In this document: positions 1 to 15,528 of the stretch, one piece after another
Layout: every line of letters starts with the position of its first letter
How positions within the stretch are numbered: position 1 is the first letter of the stretch
Assembly: GCA_012295275.1 (NCBI GenBank)
Contig: CM022670.1
Location: forward strand, 31,891,938 to 31,955,937
Reading direction: 5' to 3'
DNA length: 64,000 nucleotides
Source: Chrysomallon squamiferum
Taxonomy: Eukaryota > Mollusca > Gastropoda > Neomphalida > Peltospiridae
The notes under the pieces: model-generated
Databases searched by the model: none
What the model was told of the DNA's origin: nothing
The model's input: the letters and a program-made list of their open reading frames with translations, nothing else
Translations under genes and position numbers: made by a program

Positions 1-57
1 TTCTTTTCTATATAAAATAATAAAATTGTTTCTAATATTTGATATTTATAGCTAGTA

Positions 58-82
58 ATATATATATATATATATATATATA
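58..82. repeat. (TA)n microsatellite
   Basis: A pure alternating TA run of about 25 bp, followed directly by a short A run. It lies at the left edge in very AT-rich DNA and has no associated gene. Confidence 0.95.
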
Positions 83-1589
83 AAAAAAGTTAAAATGTTT
101 AATTGAAATTAATATATATTTTATTAAAAGGAAAACAATCCATCAAAAATATTATAAATAAAAATATACATTAAAGAAATTAAATAATATAAATAAAAAT
201 ATACTTTAGAGAAATAAAATAAAATAAAGGAAAAGGAAAATCATTAAAAAAGATTTTGAAAATTTAGCTGAATGCAGACTGTTAAAGATTCCTTATCCTG
301 CTAAATAAATAAATAAATAAATAAATTTGTGATAGATAAGACTTACTTCCCCTTGTCCATTTTTTTTTTTTAAAGTAACAGATTTGGTGTACCTCAAGTT
401 CGTGAAAAATAAATAACAGTATATTCTAAAATGAAAATTAACATAGAAAATCACAGAAACATCAGAAAAATTAAAATAATAACATTTTTTCTTTAGAATC
501 CCAGGTAATGATAAATGCAATGCATATAAATTAATTAATACAAATTTTAGAATTTCCATATGAAGTAAAAAATAAATAAATAAATAAAGAAAGAAAAAAC
601 ACACAAAAAAACCAACAAACAAAATAACATTTTGGCAGACAGATAAGTTATAGAGTTGTAGGAAGGAAAATAATTTGTCATTGTGAAGATGTTTGTGATA
701 AGTGTTGTTTGAAATTTGAACTTAAGTTATCACTTCCATCATACAAATGTTTTGGGGGCTGTGTTTCCTGCATTATTTCTTCTTTCAGAATGTCCTGTGA
801 CAGAATATTTCCAGTCATATAAATTTGTAGAGATACCCATTTCTTTCTTTTGATTGAGCAGTAGATATTCTAGAATCAGTTAAACCTAACAGAATGAAAA
901 ATGATGAACAAACAACTTCAAGTGAAGTTATTAGCAGCAAAAAGCTATAAATGTCTCCTGAAAATAGTTTCATTGAAAAGGATTACTTGAATTGGTTACT
1001 CATGCATGCCAATTTATTCCTATGGTTTTTATTTATTTATTTATTTAATTTTTTTTTATTTTTTTTCCCCTGTAACCAAAAGTTTGATGACCATGGTTTC
1101 AAAGATTTCATATCTAATTCTTTATTTCTTAACCAAAATTGTTAAGAACTACTATGAAATATAAATCAAGAATTTCAATAATGAAAATTTTAGGGGAATC
1201 ATTCAGTCCCATCTTATATCTGTGGCTTCATGCCTTCACTAGAATCAGTCATAAAGACCCTGACATAAAATATCCTAAAATTCTATTCTTGAGTAAGTTG
1301 CAGTGAAACAACTGTTTCATTATCTACATCTTCATATTTTCTTCAAAATCATTAAGAAACACCCTAAAAGCAAATTTCAAAAATTTCTAACCTTACATAT
1401 TTAAATATTCACTTTCTATAATGTCTATAATCATAAGCAATTAAAAACTATACTGTAATCAAACATTTAAAAAAATATTAAATAAATAAAGAGCTGATGG
1501 CAATTAATGTGCACTCAAATTCACCACTTTTGGTGCTGCCCACAGTTTTACCAGTTGCTAAGCTATCTTTGAGAAAATGCCCTCCTGGT
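83..1589. other. AT-rich noncoding DNA, no gene seen
   Basis: Unique-looking AT-rich sequence. It holds short (AAAT)n runs at 303-326 and 571-588, a T run at about 360-371, and a (TTTA)n stretch at 1024-1047 that passes into a T-rich tract to about 1070. The 109-codon minus-strand frame over 293-622 is made largely of these A/T runs and is not a credible protein. Nothing else is recognisable. Confidence 0.6.
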
Positions 1590-1860
1590 GTTGTTGACAT
1601 GATTGTAAAGTCATTACAGCCCTAATTTACTTTTAAGTCAGTCCAGGCATTCCCCTGCTGTTTCTGACGTGCTTATGGCATCTTACATGCAAAGTATCCG
1701 GTGTGTCTGCCAGATATTTGTAACACATCAGAGGACCACTGTCATTTTAAAGCTGCAAATCTCATTCTGCTCAAGGGGCAGATAAAAGTATGTTTCACAG
1801 GCTGTGGTCCTAAATTAGATTACCAGACACATAATTAATACACCAGGGAATTGGTGGCAC
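1590..1860. promoter_or_regulatory. Possible cis-regulatory segment
   Basis: This stretch is visibly less AT-rich and free of simple repeats, unlike its flanks. It carries core motifs of developmental transcription factors: a POU-like ATGCAAA at 1687-1693, a GATAA at 1781-1785 and a homeodomain TAATTA at 1832-1837. No frame is convincingly open. The reading as an enhancer or conserved noncoding element is inferred from texture and short motifs alone, and such motifs also occur by chance. It could equally be neutral unique sequence. Confidence 0.2.
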
Positions 1861-1912
1861 GTTTTTCTATAAAACATCAAAATTAAAAATTTAATTAGTT
1901 TTATTATTTTTA

Positions 1913-1917
<5 letters not shown>

Positions 1918-1965
<48 letters not shown>
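1918..1965. repeat. (TTA)n microsatellite
   Basis: About 48 bp of uninterrupted TTA units, with T/A-rich sequence before it. Confidence 0.95.
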
Positions 1966-2007
1966 GGATAGTTTGAATTTTTTCAGAGTGTTATTACATT
2001 CCACAAA

Positions 2008-2009
<2 letters not shown>

Positions 2010-2044
<35 letters not shown>
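2010..2044. repeat. (AT)n microsatellite
   Basis: About 35 bp of pure AT dinucleotides directly after an A run. Confidence 0.95.
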
Positions 2045-2047
<3 letters not shown>

Positions 2048-3269
2048 CACAATGCAATTTTACAGGAATACAGAAACAAAACACTTGGGTTTGGATGTCT
2101 TCTGTATGTATAAATTATAAAAAAGTGTTCTGGATAATTCTGTAACCAAAAAACTTACAGATATTATTATTTTCCTGTAAATTATAGTATACACTCTTAA
2201 AATATAAATCCTGTTTTCCATTATAGCATAAGGCATCTTAAAATGTGTGTACAAAATGCTCTACAGATTTACCAAGCTTGAATCTATCTCATCATTCTTT
2301 AATAACACTTTAACTTTTATACCTGTGTCTGCAATCTAATAAAACTTTAGTGAATGTTTTTTTATGTAAGGCTCTGTGATTTAAAAAAACAAAAACTAAG
2401 ATAACAAAAATTAAATAAACTCAAAACCAAAAGGTTTAAACTCCAGATTATAAAACTAACTTGTTATATCAATAATTAAAGTTATACTTTGTATTAGGAT
2501 GAATCATATTTTTGAAGAAAAGGAAAGTAAATAATGAATCTTGAAATTACAACAAACAAAACAGAAAAGAAAAGGGCTACCTTAAAAATGAATCATGAAT
2601 ACAACAATCAAAAAATATTTTAAAAATAAGTAAAGAAACAACAACAACAAGCCCCTAATTTTACTGGGATATGAAAATATCCTTTAACCATGACCTGTCC
2701 TATACCACTGATTATAGACTCAAAAGGTAACCTGTTTGCATATACCTAACCCCCTAAAAAATGTTCCCAGCTAACTTAGAGATCAATGGCCTTCAAGTTA
2801 TTTTTACTAGGTTCTCACAACATTATTTTCACTTGCTTTATTGCTTTTAATGTATGTTTGGAAACAGATCAGCAGATAATTACAACTGACCATTACCACC
2901 ATACAGTGACAAAAACTTCCAACAAGGAAGGGATCAACAAACACACAATATCTAATCCAGTGACATTTACTAAGAACCATCATCACAGGACAATATGGAG
3001 TTTATCTCTTCTAGGATATCCACTCCCATCCATGATTCAACATTTTGTTGTTAACCTATCATCTGGTTAAAGAAACACAATTTGCAATAAAGAAAATTAT
3101 TCCCACAGGACTATCAACATTCATGTTAAAAACAATGTTAGAAGAAGGTAATTCCACCTGGGGATTACAGGTAACTGATAGATCTATATACCTTTACAGT
3201 TAAACTTCATTAACAAAAAATAAATAGAAATGTTTTATTTGACACTTGAAAGATGTAATGTTTGAAACA
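2045..3269. other. AT-rich noncoding DNA, no gene supported
   Basis: No recognised element. A 94-codon ATG frame sits at 2786-3070 on the plus strand. Its first 25 residues are hydrophobic and superficially like a signal peptide. At this base composition roughly one ATG frame of that length is expected by chance in 64 kb. It has no cysteine pattern, dibasic processing site or domain that I recognise, so I do not call it a gene. Confidence 0.5.
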
Positions 3270-3323
3270 TTTTTTTTTTTTTTTTTTAATTTTTATTTAT
3301 TTATTTATTTTTTTTTTTTTTTT
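3270..3323. repeat. T-rich low-complexity tract
   Basis: Two long T runs separated by a short (TTTA)n stretch, about 54 bp in all. It lies about 300 bp from the tail side of the SINE at 3612-3817 and is probably unrelated to it. Confidence 0.85.
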
Positions 3324-3611
3324 GTTGATAAAATGTTGTATTTACTTGGTTCTAAAATCAGATGATGCTATTTAATAAAGTTAAAAACGGAAATATAAAA
3401 TTGTATTCATTATGGAATATTCACAAGACTTTTCATCCTATAAAAAATATAATACTCTAATGTTAACAGAAGGAAATAAGTAAACAAAAAAACAAAACAA
3501 AAATTATCTGGTAAAGAAATGTCTCCTGAAAATTAATTTTAAATATTATTAGATTTTTCATTACTTTTTTCAATCATCAGTTATTAAACCTGATTTTCTA
3601 ACATAATCTGC

Positions 3612-3817
3612 AGAATAAACCTGATTTTTTTTCCATTAGCAGAAAATATTTTATATCACTCTGTAGATAGAAAGGCACAAACCTTAACCTTTAATAATCA
3701 GTTCATGGGGCTCTGACTGGAATGAAAAATAGTCCAGTGGTAACATTAAGAAGCATTGAGCCTATGACCTGTAACACCTGAGACTAATGCTTTAACCACT
3801 GAGCTACAGCCTGCCCC
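3612..3817 (-). mobile_element. Decayed tRNA-derived SINE, mollusc-type
   Basis: Read on the minus strand this starts with a tRNA-like head. A perfect RNA polymerase III A box (TAGCTCAGTGG) lies at 3806-3796, and a 9/11 B-box match (GGCTCAATGCT) starts at 3762. The two starts are 44 nt apart, as in a tRNA. The head does not fold as a tRNA: the bases expected in the 3' acceptor arm (about 3742-3748) do not pair with the 5' arm, and the T stem is broken. The body then follows in order: CATTCCAGTCAG, TTATTAAAGG, TGATATAAAA and CTGCTAATGG. These align with the central and 3' part of a SINE family I know as widespread in molluscs (TTCCAGCCAGT, ATCAAAGG, GCATATAAAAG, GCTGCTAATGG). Many substitutions show it is old and inactive. 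Family assignment is from memory; class assignment from the A and B boxes is firm. Confidence 0.8.
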
Positions 3818-6800
3818 TATTGTCATCTATGACTGAATTTAATAAGAAATGTATATACAGCGAAGTGCACACTCAAAGCTCATGACTCCTGAATGCTTTA
3901 TGTAACACCTAAGAAAACTATCTTTTTGATCTTACCACGTATCTATCACAATGTTATCAGCAACAAGTCAACAAGGTGACATGTAACGTTCATTGCTCTT
4001 TACACAGAAAACTGTTCAATACAAGTATATAACATATAATGGGTTTCATGTTCTTACTCTTATATGGGTGACAGACAGTAATCATGATTGCTTTTTGTGT
4101 TGATGGAAGTTAAGGATAATGGGCTAATTTCAGTGAATTTCACCCCACAGTCCTAACACCCAAATCAACAACAATTAATACAAAGATACACGTATTTCTA
4201 AGTTAAGCTGGTATGCTGTGGGTAACAGATCCACTGAATGGGGAGTGGCAGACAACCAGAGGGGAGTCCAAATAAATTTCATCATTTAACCCCTTTGCAT
4301 AATAAAGAGTGTTATTGGAATGACTTAATGGGTGTGAAACAGAGTACTAAACATGCCTCCTGGGGACTGCTGAGCAAGCCAAACTGTGATGATCTCTTAG
4401 AGATCAATCTTTATCACAACAGTCTGTTAGTGGTTCAGAACTTTATTAAGGTTCCTTAGGTAACAGTCATGAAAGCATTTAATACATTTATTTGCAAAGT
4501 GTATGTTATAAACTGAAGCACAGTTTAAATTTTTTATGCAGTGAACATTATGTGTGTTCTGTTAAAAATCATTGGTAAATTTGTGTGCAACTTAAACTGC
4601 CATTATTAACACAATACTGCATATACATAAACACTAACTTTCTACATGATATATCAATAAAATATTTAACTAAAAAGAAAAACTTATTTTTTCTCTTAAT
4701 GATTCTTTCCTTTTAAAGTCATTAATTTAGAAATTTTTTAAATTTTGTAATTAAATACACAATAATTTTTTATAAATAAATATTTAAAAGCAGAAAGTAA
4801 ATTTACCATAATTATTTAATATTATATCAAGTTTATTACATTTATAATAATGTTTACAGTAGTAACTAATACATCACTGAAAGATTAAGTTCTCAGCATA
4901 GAGGAAAAACTTGTGTGTATTATATATTCAGTTAACTTTGTGAAGTATATATTCATTATTTAAAAAGACATTTTTCTTGATAATTCAATATCTATATATG
5001 TCAAGTATTTTAGAGGATAAGTTACAAATCTTAATAACTTTATTTTAGATGATTAGCTTCAGGTGTGTGAAGGTGTATAATTTAAAATGTTAAAGGTGGT
5101 CTGCCAATTTCAGAAACCACCACCCACCTATAGAAGGTGATGAGAATTTAGTTACGTGCTTTTAATTGAATCTAATGAAGAAAAAACATGACAACAATTA
5201 GTTTATTGAGGCTTGGTAGAAAAACGGAACACACCCTTTTAAGTCTGTTTGAAGTTCTCCAAATTTTGAAGCAGTGAATATAACAGTACCAATAATGCTT
5301 GAAAGGGGTGCTGTCCCTAATTCAAATCTGACTGACTCACTAGCTCCATTTTCAGAGAGCAGTACTGAGGCCCAGTCAGGATTAGACACAAACAAATGAT
5401 TATGATACTGATGGGAATTTGTATATTCTACAGGTGGCTTTAAATAGGTAGACTATGTTCTCATTATCAATGGGTGAATTAACAGGAAGTCATGAACTGG
5501 CTGTGCTATGAACTTGTTCACACAAATATGTTTAAAATGGGTGACAGGACTGTGTAGCTTGCATACTTGAGTTAAAGCAGTCTTGTTGTTTGGTTGTCAT
5601 GGTGTTGAACAACAAACTGGTGGCTGGGTGGCCAGCAATAAATGGAAATTGTTATGAATTTAGAACAGCTTGGTGCACTGAGCTTGTAAGTGCAAGTTCA
5701 CAACTGGTAATGTGTTTAATAATAAAATCCTGCAATGCTGAACTTGAAGAACATGTATTATTTCTTTTGATATTAAAGTTTTAAAAACTTAATTGTTACT
5801 TGATATGAAAACCATAAGTTTAAATGCATTTAATTAACTTTTAAGAGAATTTTCTTTTTCATCTCAAAAATGATGCTCTTTAATATTAAGTAACTGAAAT
5901 CTAAGGTTCTATTAACAATGAGAAAAAGTTCTTTAATTTATCAATGATAATTTTTTAATAGCATGGATGTCAAGCTAATAATATACCTGTCTCTTATAGT
6001 AGTTGTAGTCAATATTATTTCACCCTTGTTATCTCCAAAGGGCAGCACATACCTCATAATTTAATTTTTTTTTAAAGTGTTCTTAGCAAGTACAATGATC
6101 TTCTAACTTCAAGCCTGTCTGCAATAGCACTAAAGTCACTTTTCTAATATGTCAAAGGTTAAGGCACCACACACATCTTCCCCCTTAAAAAAAGCACCTA
6201 TTTACCCTGGAAATTCAGACCACCCTGAAAGTTGATTTTGTACAGTCATTCTCTTAACATGGTTACCTACATAAATAAGTAAAAATGTATAAAGGTCAAA
6301 TTGCCAGACATCGTTCATTCCTGAAAGATTTTATTTTCTTAAAGAGCTTAATCATATCACTTTGCAAAAAAATCCACAATGCATAAAATGGGTTATAAAT
6401 AACAGGCATTGTCTATTACTACAATTATGTCATTTAAACATGAAAGCCTGATGGTATCTTACATATATCAGATGACATTATCACCAAGGATAAAGCGAGA
6501 AAAAGACACACATCAAAAAACACCAGACTTACAATAGTCTCTTTACAAGACTGTGATAAAGTAACAATGTCAAATTACCAAAGTAATTATGATCATGTAG
6601 TCAGTGGCTGATCAAGACTGGGAATGTCAGGGGTGCTGACCTGTTGAAAAGTTCTCTTCATTTTGAAAACGATATTTTTTTTTTTTTAAACTATAAAAAG
6701 CTTGATTAGATCTTTTCTTCCTTACTTCTTCGGATTATCACATGAACCAAACCAACATATTTTAAAGTCCTAGAATGGTCAGAAGTTATTCATTTATATA

Positions 6801-6930
6801 AAAATGTTGGATTCAACATTCATTTGTCTCTCTCTTTCTCTAAAGCATTTTCTTTGTTTGGCAAAAATTAAAATGAATGTGAAAAAAGACCATTTAAATT
6901 TGATTAAGACACAAAATATTTATCAATCCT
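3818..6930. other. AT-rich unique DNA, no gene seen
   Basis: Mostly unstructured AT-rich sequence with slightly richer patches near 4100-4460, 5090-5400 and 5500-5770. Chance frames of 64-73 codons lie there. A small inverted pair, GGTGGT at 5095-5100 and ACCACC at 5116-5121, is too short to interpret. A T run lies at about 6675-6687. No mobile element or RNA gene was recognised. Confidence 0.55.
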
Positions 6931-7140
6931 TATGTATGGATCATCTTCTTAGTTGAAAATAATAGCAAACCCAGTAAATATGAAATGGATTATAATAAAT
7001 ATATGTACTGAATGGAAACCCAAACCAAATATATGAATTAGGTTGAAAACAATAACAAATATATCTACTGAGTGAAAATGCTGATCAACATTTGAATGAC
7101 ATTTATTTAACAACAGATCAATTCTGTGAATGAAAATGTT
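6931..7140. repeat. Decayed 30-bp minisatellite, about 7 units
   Basis: Seven consecutive 30-bp segments align without gaps. The best four are at 6961, 6991, 7021 and 7051. The units at 6991 and 7051 share most bases, including AAATATAT, TACTGA and GAAA in the same positions. Segments at 6931 and 7111 keep only the right half (TTGAAAAT and GAATGAAAATG), and the one at 7081 is almost unrecognisable. A 67-codon minus-strand frame spans the array and repeats FHSV-type blocks only because the DNA repeats; it is not evidence for a protein. Confidence 0.8.
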
Positions 7141-8569
7141 TTCTGACTGCAATGTAGGTTAATAATATCTATTATTAAAGTAATTTTTGGCTGAAACTGT
7201 CACACTGTATTTAACCCCAAATACATGCATTTCACTACGACAAGTCCTGTTCTTAAACCTTCCCTCATACATTTTCATCACAGAAATATTTCTAAACAGG
7301 CTTCCTGAAGATTAGGAGCTGAACTGATGACATGGCAGATAAAATACAAATATAGTGCTGAAAGACAGGGCCAACCACTGTGTTTTGTATGGACCACACC
7401 TCAACAAGTAGCAACTTGTACCTTATCTGCAATTTATCTAACAAGTGAAATGCACAGCAGTTCCCTAACTCCACTGCTCTTAATATTGGGGCCTTTTCAT
7501 CTGACAAATACCTACATGTCACTAGGCAATTCAGAAAATCAGAATCAAACTGTCAGACAGTTTTCTCCCACCCCAGGTAGCAGTGTGTGGGTGCTGTGAC
7601 TTGTGAACTGTGACATCAGCAATTGCCCTGTCCAGCCAGGGTCAAAGGCAAACATACTGAGATAGAAGAAACAAATTCTCCTTGTCAATATATTAGTTGT
7701 GTTTTTTCTCTTCATTTCAACCAAGTGAACTTGAATTGCTAGTTATTGACAAGAGGAAATTGAGTCTTTTGACAATATTCCATTCATAGTAGACACACCC
7801 ACAAAGGTATAAACATGGACATCATTATCCGTTACACAGGAATGAGATTATAGTCAATTTATGCAGTGTCACTGGTTCCCTTTTTTCTTATGTGTATACA
7901 GTCCACCTGTTTGTTTCATGCCAGGCTTTTCTTGTTAAACATGTACTTACCAAACCTTGAAATATGCTTTTAAAAATATAAAATAAAAATTGTTATTGAC
8001 ATTTTCTTTTATCTTTTGGGGACTGTCCAGATCCTGAACTAAGCTAATGGGTTTTTATTTTACTTGTTCAGTTTTTATCTGATCTATCAAACATACTATA
8101 AAATCAAACAAAATGGAATGATTTTAGTCATGCTGTTTTATCTTCATGGCCAGTGTTGACAAGAATATTCAGCAGAAGTTTAACTACAGTTTATCAATAA
8201 GCCTTGCTTTATTTAAAAACAAGTCTAGAAAAAAGCCAATATACCTTCAAAAAGAAAAAATATTTTTAAAAAATATATATAAATTCTGCTGTATAGAAAT
8301 CGAAATATCAGTGTCTTCTTAAAATTTTATTTTTGGCTATTCTTCATTTTTTAATAAGAATATAAAATATAAAAAAAAGAACTATAAACAAGTATTACAA
8401 GAATATTACAACAATATTTTACATATAACTAACCTAATGTTCAGACATATATTACTATTACAACCATTCAACTGACAAATTTGCATTTAAATATACATGA
8501 CCATCAGACAGAAGTAATTCCCAAGAGATGTGGTACATATCTCCTCCATAACAGACTGAGATATGGCTA
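7141..8569. other. Unique noncoding DNA, no gene seen
   Basis: The part from about 7290 to 7680 is less AT-rich and has chance frames of 76 and 90 codons on opposite strands. Neither has recognisable protein features or flanking splice signals that stand out. The rest is AT-rich with nothing recognised. Confidence 0.5.
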
Positions 8570-8880
8570 CCAAAATTGTTATCCAGTAATTAGCATTAAT
8601 GTCTCACAGGAAACGGAGTGGCCAGCAGACCACAGATAAAAAAGATCTAAAGCTGTGACATAACACAAGACAAATGTCTGATAATTAAATGTTCTGTTGG
8701 TGTCTGGTCAGCCCAAACCTGTTATACATCAAGGCTTACTTTGCAATGTGACCACACCATCCATGCTGTCTCTACCTGAGAGGTTTCCATGTTGCTGCTT
8801 CATCAGTTAGCTGATGAGATCAGACCAGTGTGACTTCTCAAGTACTGATGAATACTTAATTTAGTTTTCTGTCTGTTACA
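8570..8880. promoter_or_regulatory. Possible cis-regulatory segment with a palindrome
   Basis: A less AT-rich, repeat-free block. It holds a homeodomain-type TAATTA at 8682-8687 and a short perfect inverted repeat, TCATCAG at 8800-8806 and CTGATGA at 8811-8817, separated by TTAG. The inverted repeat could be a paired factor site or a chance hairpin. The regulatory reading is inference only. Confidence 0.2.
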
Positions 8881-9946
8881 ACTAGATAATTAGAACTGTT
8901 GCCATGGGTTTTCTTCCCATGATATAAGAATTAATTAAATGTCATGTGACTGGATTATATCAACTATATTTTTCTTGAAACCATCTAAATGACTGACTTG
9001 GTGCATTAACTTTTCATTCTGTATATAGCATCAGATTTTTTTTTCATTTTTATATAACAAACTTTAATAACTTGATATTGTTTCTTACGAGTTAACAAAC
9101 TGACAATATTTTTTCCATTTTCTCTGAAATTTAACCATCCTCAAGGATAAAAGCTGTGGAGCAATAGCTGGAATGGAGAATGATATATTGAGTGTAATAT
9201 GGAAAACTGATTGTGAAATCTACTTTATATCAGAAAAACAGTCTACAACTCACTCACCTAAAGTGAAAAGACTTGTAGCTATGTCTGAACAATTAATCAC
9301 AAAAATGTTCATATCCATTAAAATAATCCAGGTGACACTAAATTTAATCCTTTATTATTATCATGATAATATCTAAAACTTCAGGCTATTTAGCAGTCTA
9401 TTAAGTCTCAATGCAAATAACATACATACATTTATCTACCTTTTAAAAAACTCTTCAATGTGAAGCCTTATTTAACAAGACTGGATTTAAAATGAAATAA
9501 ATGAAAAGTTAAAGGGATTCTCATCACACTGGAATCAAAGACCAAGAAAATGACCACCAGTGTTGTTTTATTGGCTAACATCCAGTGGAATATAAACAGG
9601 ATCAGTTGCACATGATTTTCCATAAAAGCAGCAGTTATTATAGTTTTCCTGAAGCATCACATTATCTGTAAGTGCACTTTTACACAGAACTTTACCTCAA
9701 TGCTATTTCTGCATAATTAGGTAAATCTATAGAATTTAATGTGAAACATAAACCAGTCTTTAAGTGGTTTACCCTACAAGACATTTTTATTTCAAAGCTC
9801 CTTGGTGAGTGTGTGTATATATTTGCATGGTTATGTTGATGTAAGTGTGTATGAGATAAACTGTTTTCTTAATCAAAAACTTGTATTAGAAAAAGTTTTC
9901 CAGCTAGTCTGAAGATGAAATTCATTTTAAAAAACATGCACACACA
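8881..9946. other. AT-rich DNA, nothing recognised
   Basis: Unique AT-rich sequence, with a 67-codon chance frame at 9173-9376. No repeats longer than short A/T runs were noticed. Confidence 0.55.
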
Positions 9947-10021
9947 CTTACACACACTCACAAACTTACACACTCACAAACTTACAAATTTACAAATTTA
10001 CAAACTTACACACTTACACAC

Positions 10022-10052
<31 letters not shown>
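9947..10052. repeat. Octamer array merging into (CA)n
   Basis: From 9947 to 10028 the sequence is a run of 8-bp variants: CTTACACA, CTCACAAA, CTTACAAA and TTTACAAA, with one 10-bp unit at 9955. From 10029 to 10052 it becomes pure CA. The octamers look like (CA)n that gained CTT interruptions and then duplicated in 8-bp steps. Confidence 0.9.
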
Positions 10053-13300
<3,248 letters not shown>

Positions 13301-13515
13301 CATTATTATTCTTTAAATTTATTTTGAAGTGTTATGAATTAGTGTATGTATTAATTATAATTTATTCAGTAATATCTATATAACTTAAAATTTTAAAACA
13401 ATTAATGGTATAGGCTGTTGAGATGATTTTAAATAAATATTATTCTTTAATTCATTTTAGAATGTTACAAATTAGTAAGTGTACAAGAAAAATGTATACA
13501 TTAATTATCTCGCAG
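13301..13515 (+). repeat. Decayed two-copy direct repeat, offset 134 bp
   Basis: The segment around 13304-13360 reappears around 13438-13510. Shared blocks in the same order are TATTATTCTTTAA, TTCATTTTAGAATGTTA (or the variant TTTATTTTGAAGTGTTA), A(A/T)ATTAGT and TATTAATTAT. TTCTTTAA sits at 13309-13316 and again at 13443-13450. It looks like an old tandem duplication. AT-rich composition inflates the similarity, so confidence is moderate. Confidence 0.55.
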
Positions 13516-13888
13516 AGAGATAAATAAAAAAATGTCCTGTCCAAGTTTGCTGAGGATAGACTCCATCATAACAACATCAACAGAGAAATGGCATTTTATT
13601 ACAGAGGAGTGTCAGCAATCTATTATGACTTAGTTTGAAATCTTTAGTCCACGAAGTTTTCAGTTTATGTGAACAAAGATATTCAACAGATTACTTTAAT
13701 CTGATAATCCCATGAAATCTGACAGGTAGGTGTGAGACAAAGTGGTTGTTGTCAGTGGAGGCAGTGGACATATTAAAATGAAGGTTAACAAGGAACAGAT
13801 TATCATAATTGTTGGTTTCCTTAAAAGGATCACAAACACATTTAAAACAAATAAGCACATTGTCTAAGAGACACACAGAGCTAAACAT

Positions 13889-13889
<1 letters not shown>

Positions 13890-13934
<45 letters not shown>
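13890..13934. repeat. (CA)n microsatellite
   Basis: 45 bp of pure CA units. Read in both directions it produces artefactual repeat frames (His-Thr and Cys-Val). Confidence 0.97.
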
Positions 13935-13936
<2 letters not shown>

Positions 13937-15284
13937 TTCTCTCCCTAATTATTATCAGTTTTCCACTTGTGCTAATGACATTACATTTTACCCATCTTAT
14001 TAACAGTTAAAAAAAATAAAATTGTATTTAACATTACTATAACTTATTTTTCAACATGCAACAGGATATTAATTCCATTTACATTCACCAAATATAACCA
14101 GAAATCTGAGATGTGATTAAATTGTAACAAAACCAACACATTATTGAAAAAGACCTTGAAAAATTGTTTTCAAAAAGAATATTAAAAAACAAAATTGTAA
14201 TCTGAAGTCCAGCTGATAATCATGTGACCACAATGTCTGATGGACAGACAGCTACATGATGGTCAACAACAGCATCAACTCAACATCTCTGCCTCATATT
14301 CTCTGTACATGACCAATAGAAGACAATTTTTCAAAAGTCTGACAAGTCTGGATACAATGTTAAAGACACACATGTCGAGAGGATATAATTATTTAAATTG
14401 GTAACATTAGCTTTAGCAACTAACATGGAAAGGGGCAAAATTAAACTTGCAGAGCAAACAGATGAATTAGGCCATAAATGAAAGATGTGTACCCAACACA
14501 GGAAGTGAAAAAAAAAGAGGAAAACTGAGATAAAATATATTTTGAAAAAAAAAAAGTATTTGTATATTTAGAAATATTAGAAAGGTGACCAATTATATAA
14601 GTTTTAAAATAAATTCAGCAAAAAATATTAAAGAATAAAATATATATATACATTCTATTCAGATAAAATTATATAGTACATAAATGTCAACTGTATTCAA
14701 ATGGAGTTGAAAATGTTACAGTTGAAGAAAATGTCTTTAAGATGAGGAAACAGATTGTGCAAGTAAGATGACAGAGAAGTACTGAGTCACTGACAGTTAA
14801 TACCCTTGCAGGATTTCAGGCTTGGTTTCTATTTTACCAAAATGTCCTATGTTTTCATTAGATATTGTAAACATCACCTGCAGAAAGTCAGCCAGTGCTG
14901 ACCCCTAGTGCCTCATTAAACATACTTTTTCTCAATTTCCTGTAAATATCTGAGTAAGCAGATTGCCTGCACTGTCTGCCACTTTCACTTACATGGATAG
15001 AACACTTTTTATGATAATTCTTTAATTAAAACAGAAATGATTCAGTTAATGTCAGTCTTTCCAATTATTTTAATATATATGAAAATATATGGAAAGTATA
15101 TGTAAAAACTGGAAAAATATTAAAGAAAATAGTTTGTGTTTATTTGAATCTGTTGTGTTTATGCATTGTGTAAATGCATGAATAATATGTTTGTGTGCAT
15201 TTAAATGTGTACCAACCATTTACTTTAAACATTTCTTTTTTCCTTTTAACCCCCAGTTTCCTTATTTTCCCTCCCTTCTGTCCC
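13935..15284. other. AT-rich DNA, no gene seen
   Basis: Unique sequence with A-rich patches (about 14505-14560, 14610-14655) and a short (TA)6 at 14640-14651. The part at 14200-14460 is a little richer but shows nothing recognisable. Confidence 0.55.
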
Positions 15285-15440
15285 CTTCTCAACACACAGA
15301 CTTTGTAAAGTTTGCTGAATCAGCCATTTCCCTCCCTGCCTGACTGTTTATAACAAAGGTCTTGTCAGGGTCAGTGACATGGAGAGCTGTGAGTCTGTCT
15401 TCATGCTCACAACTCCCAGCCAGCCAAACATATTCATTTT
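15285..15440. promoter_or_regulatory. Possible cis-regulatory segment
   Basis: A short, clearly less AT-rich block between AT-rich flanks. It contains GTTTATAACAAAGG, which overlaps a Hox-type TTTAT and an AACAAAG HMG-box-type core, and then AGGTCTTGTCAGGGTCA, which resembles spaced nuclear-receptor half-sites. These are short consensus-like matches only, so the call is weak. Confidence 0.15.
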
Positions 15441-15486
15441 GATCATGTAATGTCCACACCTAATTCTATTTTACCTTTGAAATATA

Positions 15487-15491
<5 letters not shown>

Positions 15492-15523
<32 letters not shown>
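15492..15523. repeat. (AT)n microsatellite
   Basis: About 31 bp of alternating AT in an AT-rich context. Confidence 0.93.

Positions 15524-15528
<5 letters not shown>

Noticed and set aside
2786-3070. 94-codon ATG frame with hydrophobic N-terminus
   Set aside because: Roughly one ATG frame of this length is expected by chance at this composition, and the rest of the peptide shows no secreted-peptide features such as a cysteine frame or dibasic sites.
3742-3813. Functional tRNA gene on the minus strand
   Set aside because: A and B boxes are present, but the acceptor arms do not pair, the T stem is broken, and the sequence continues into a SINE body.
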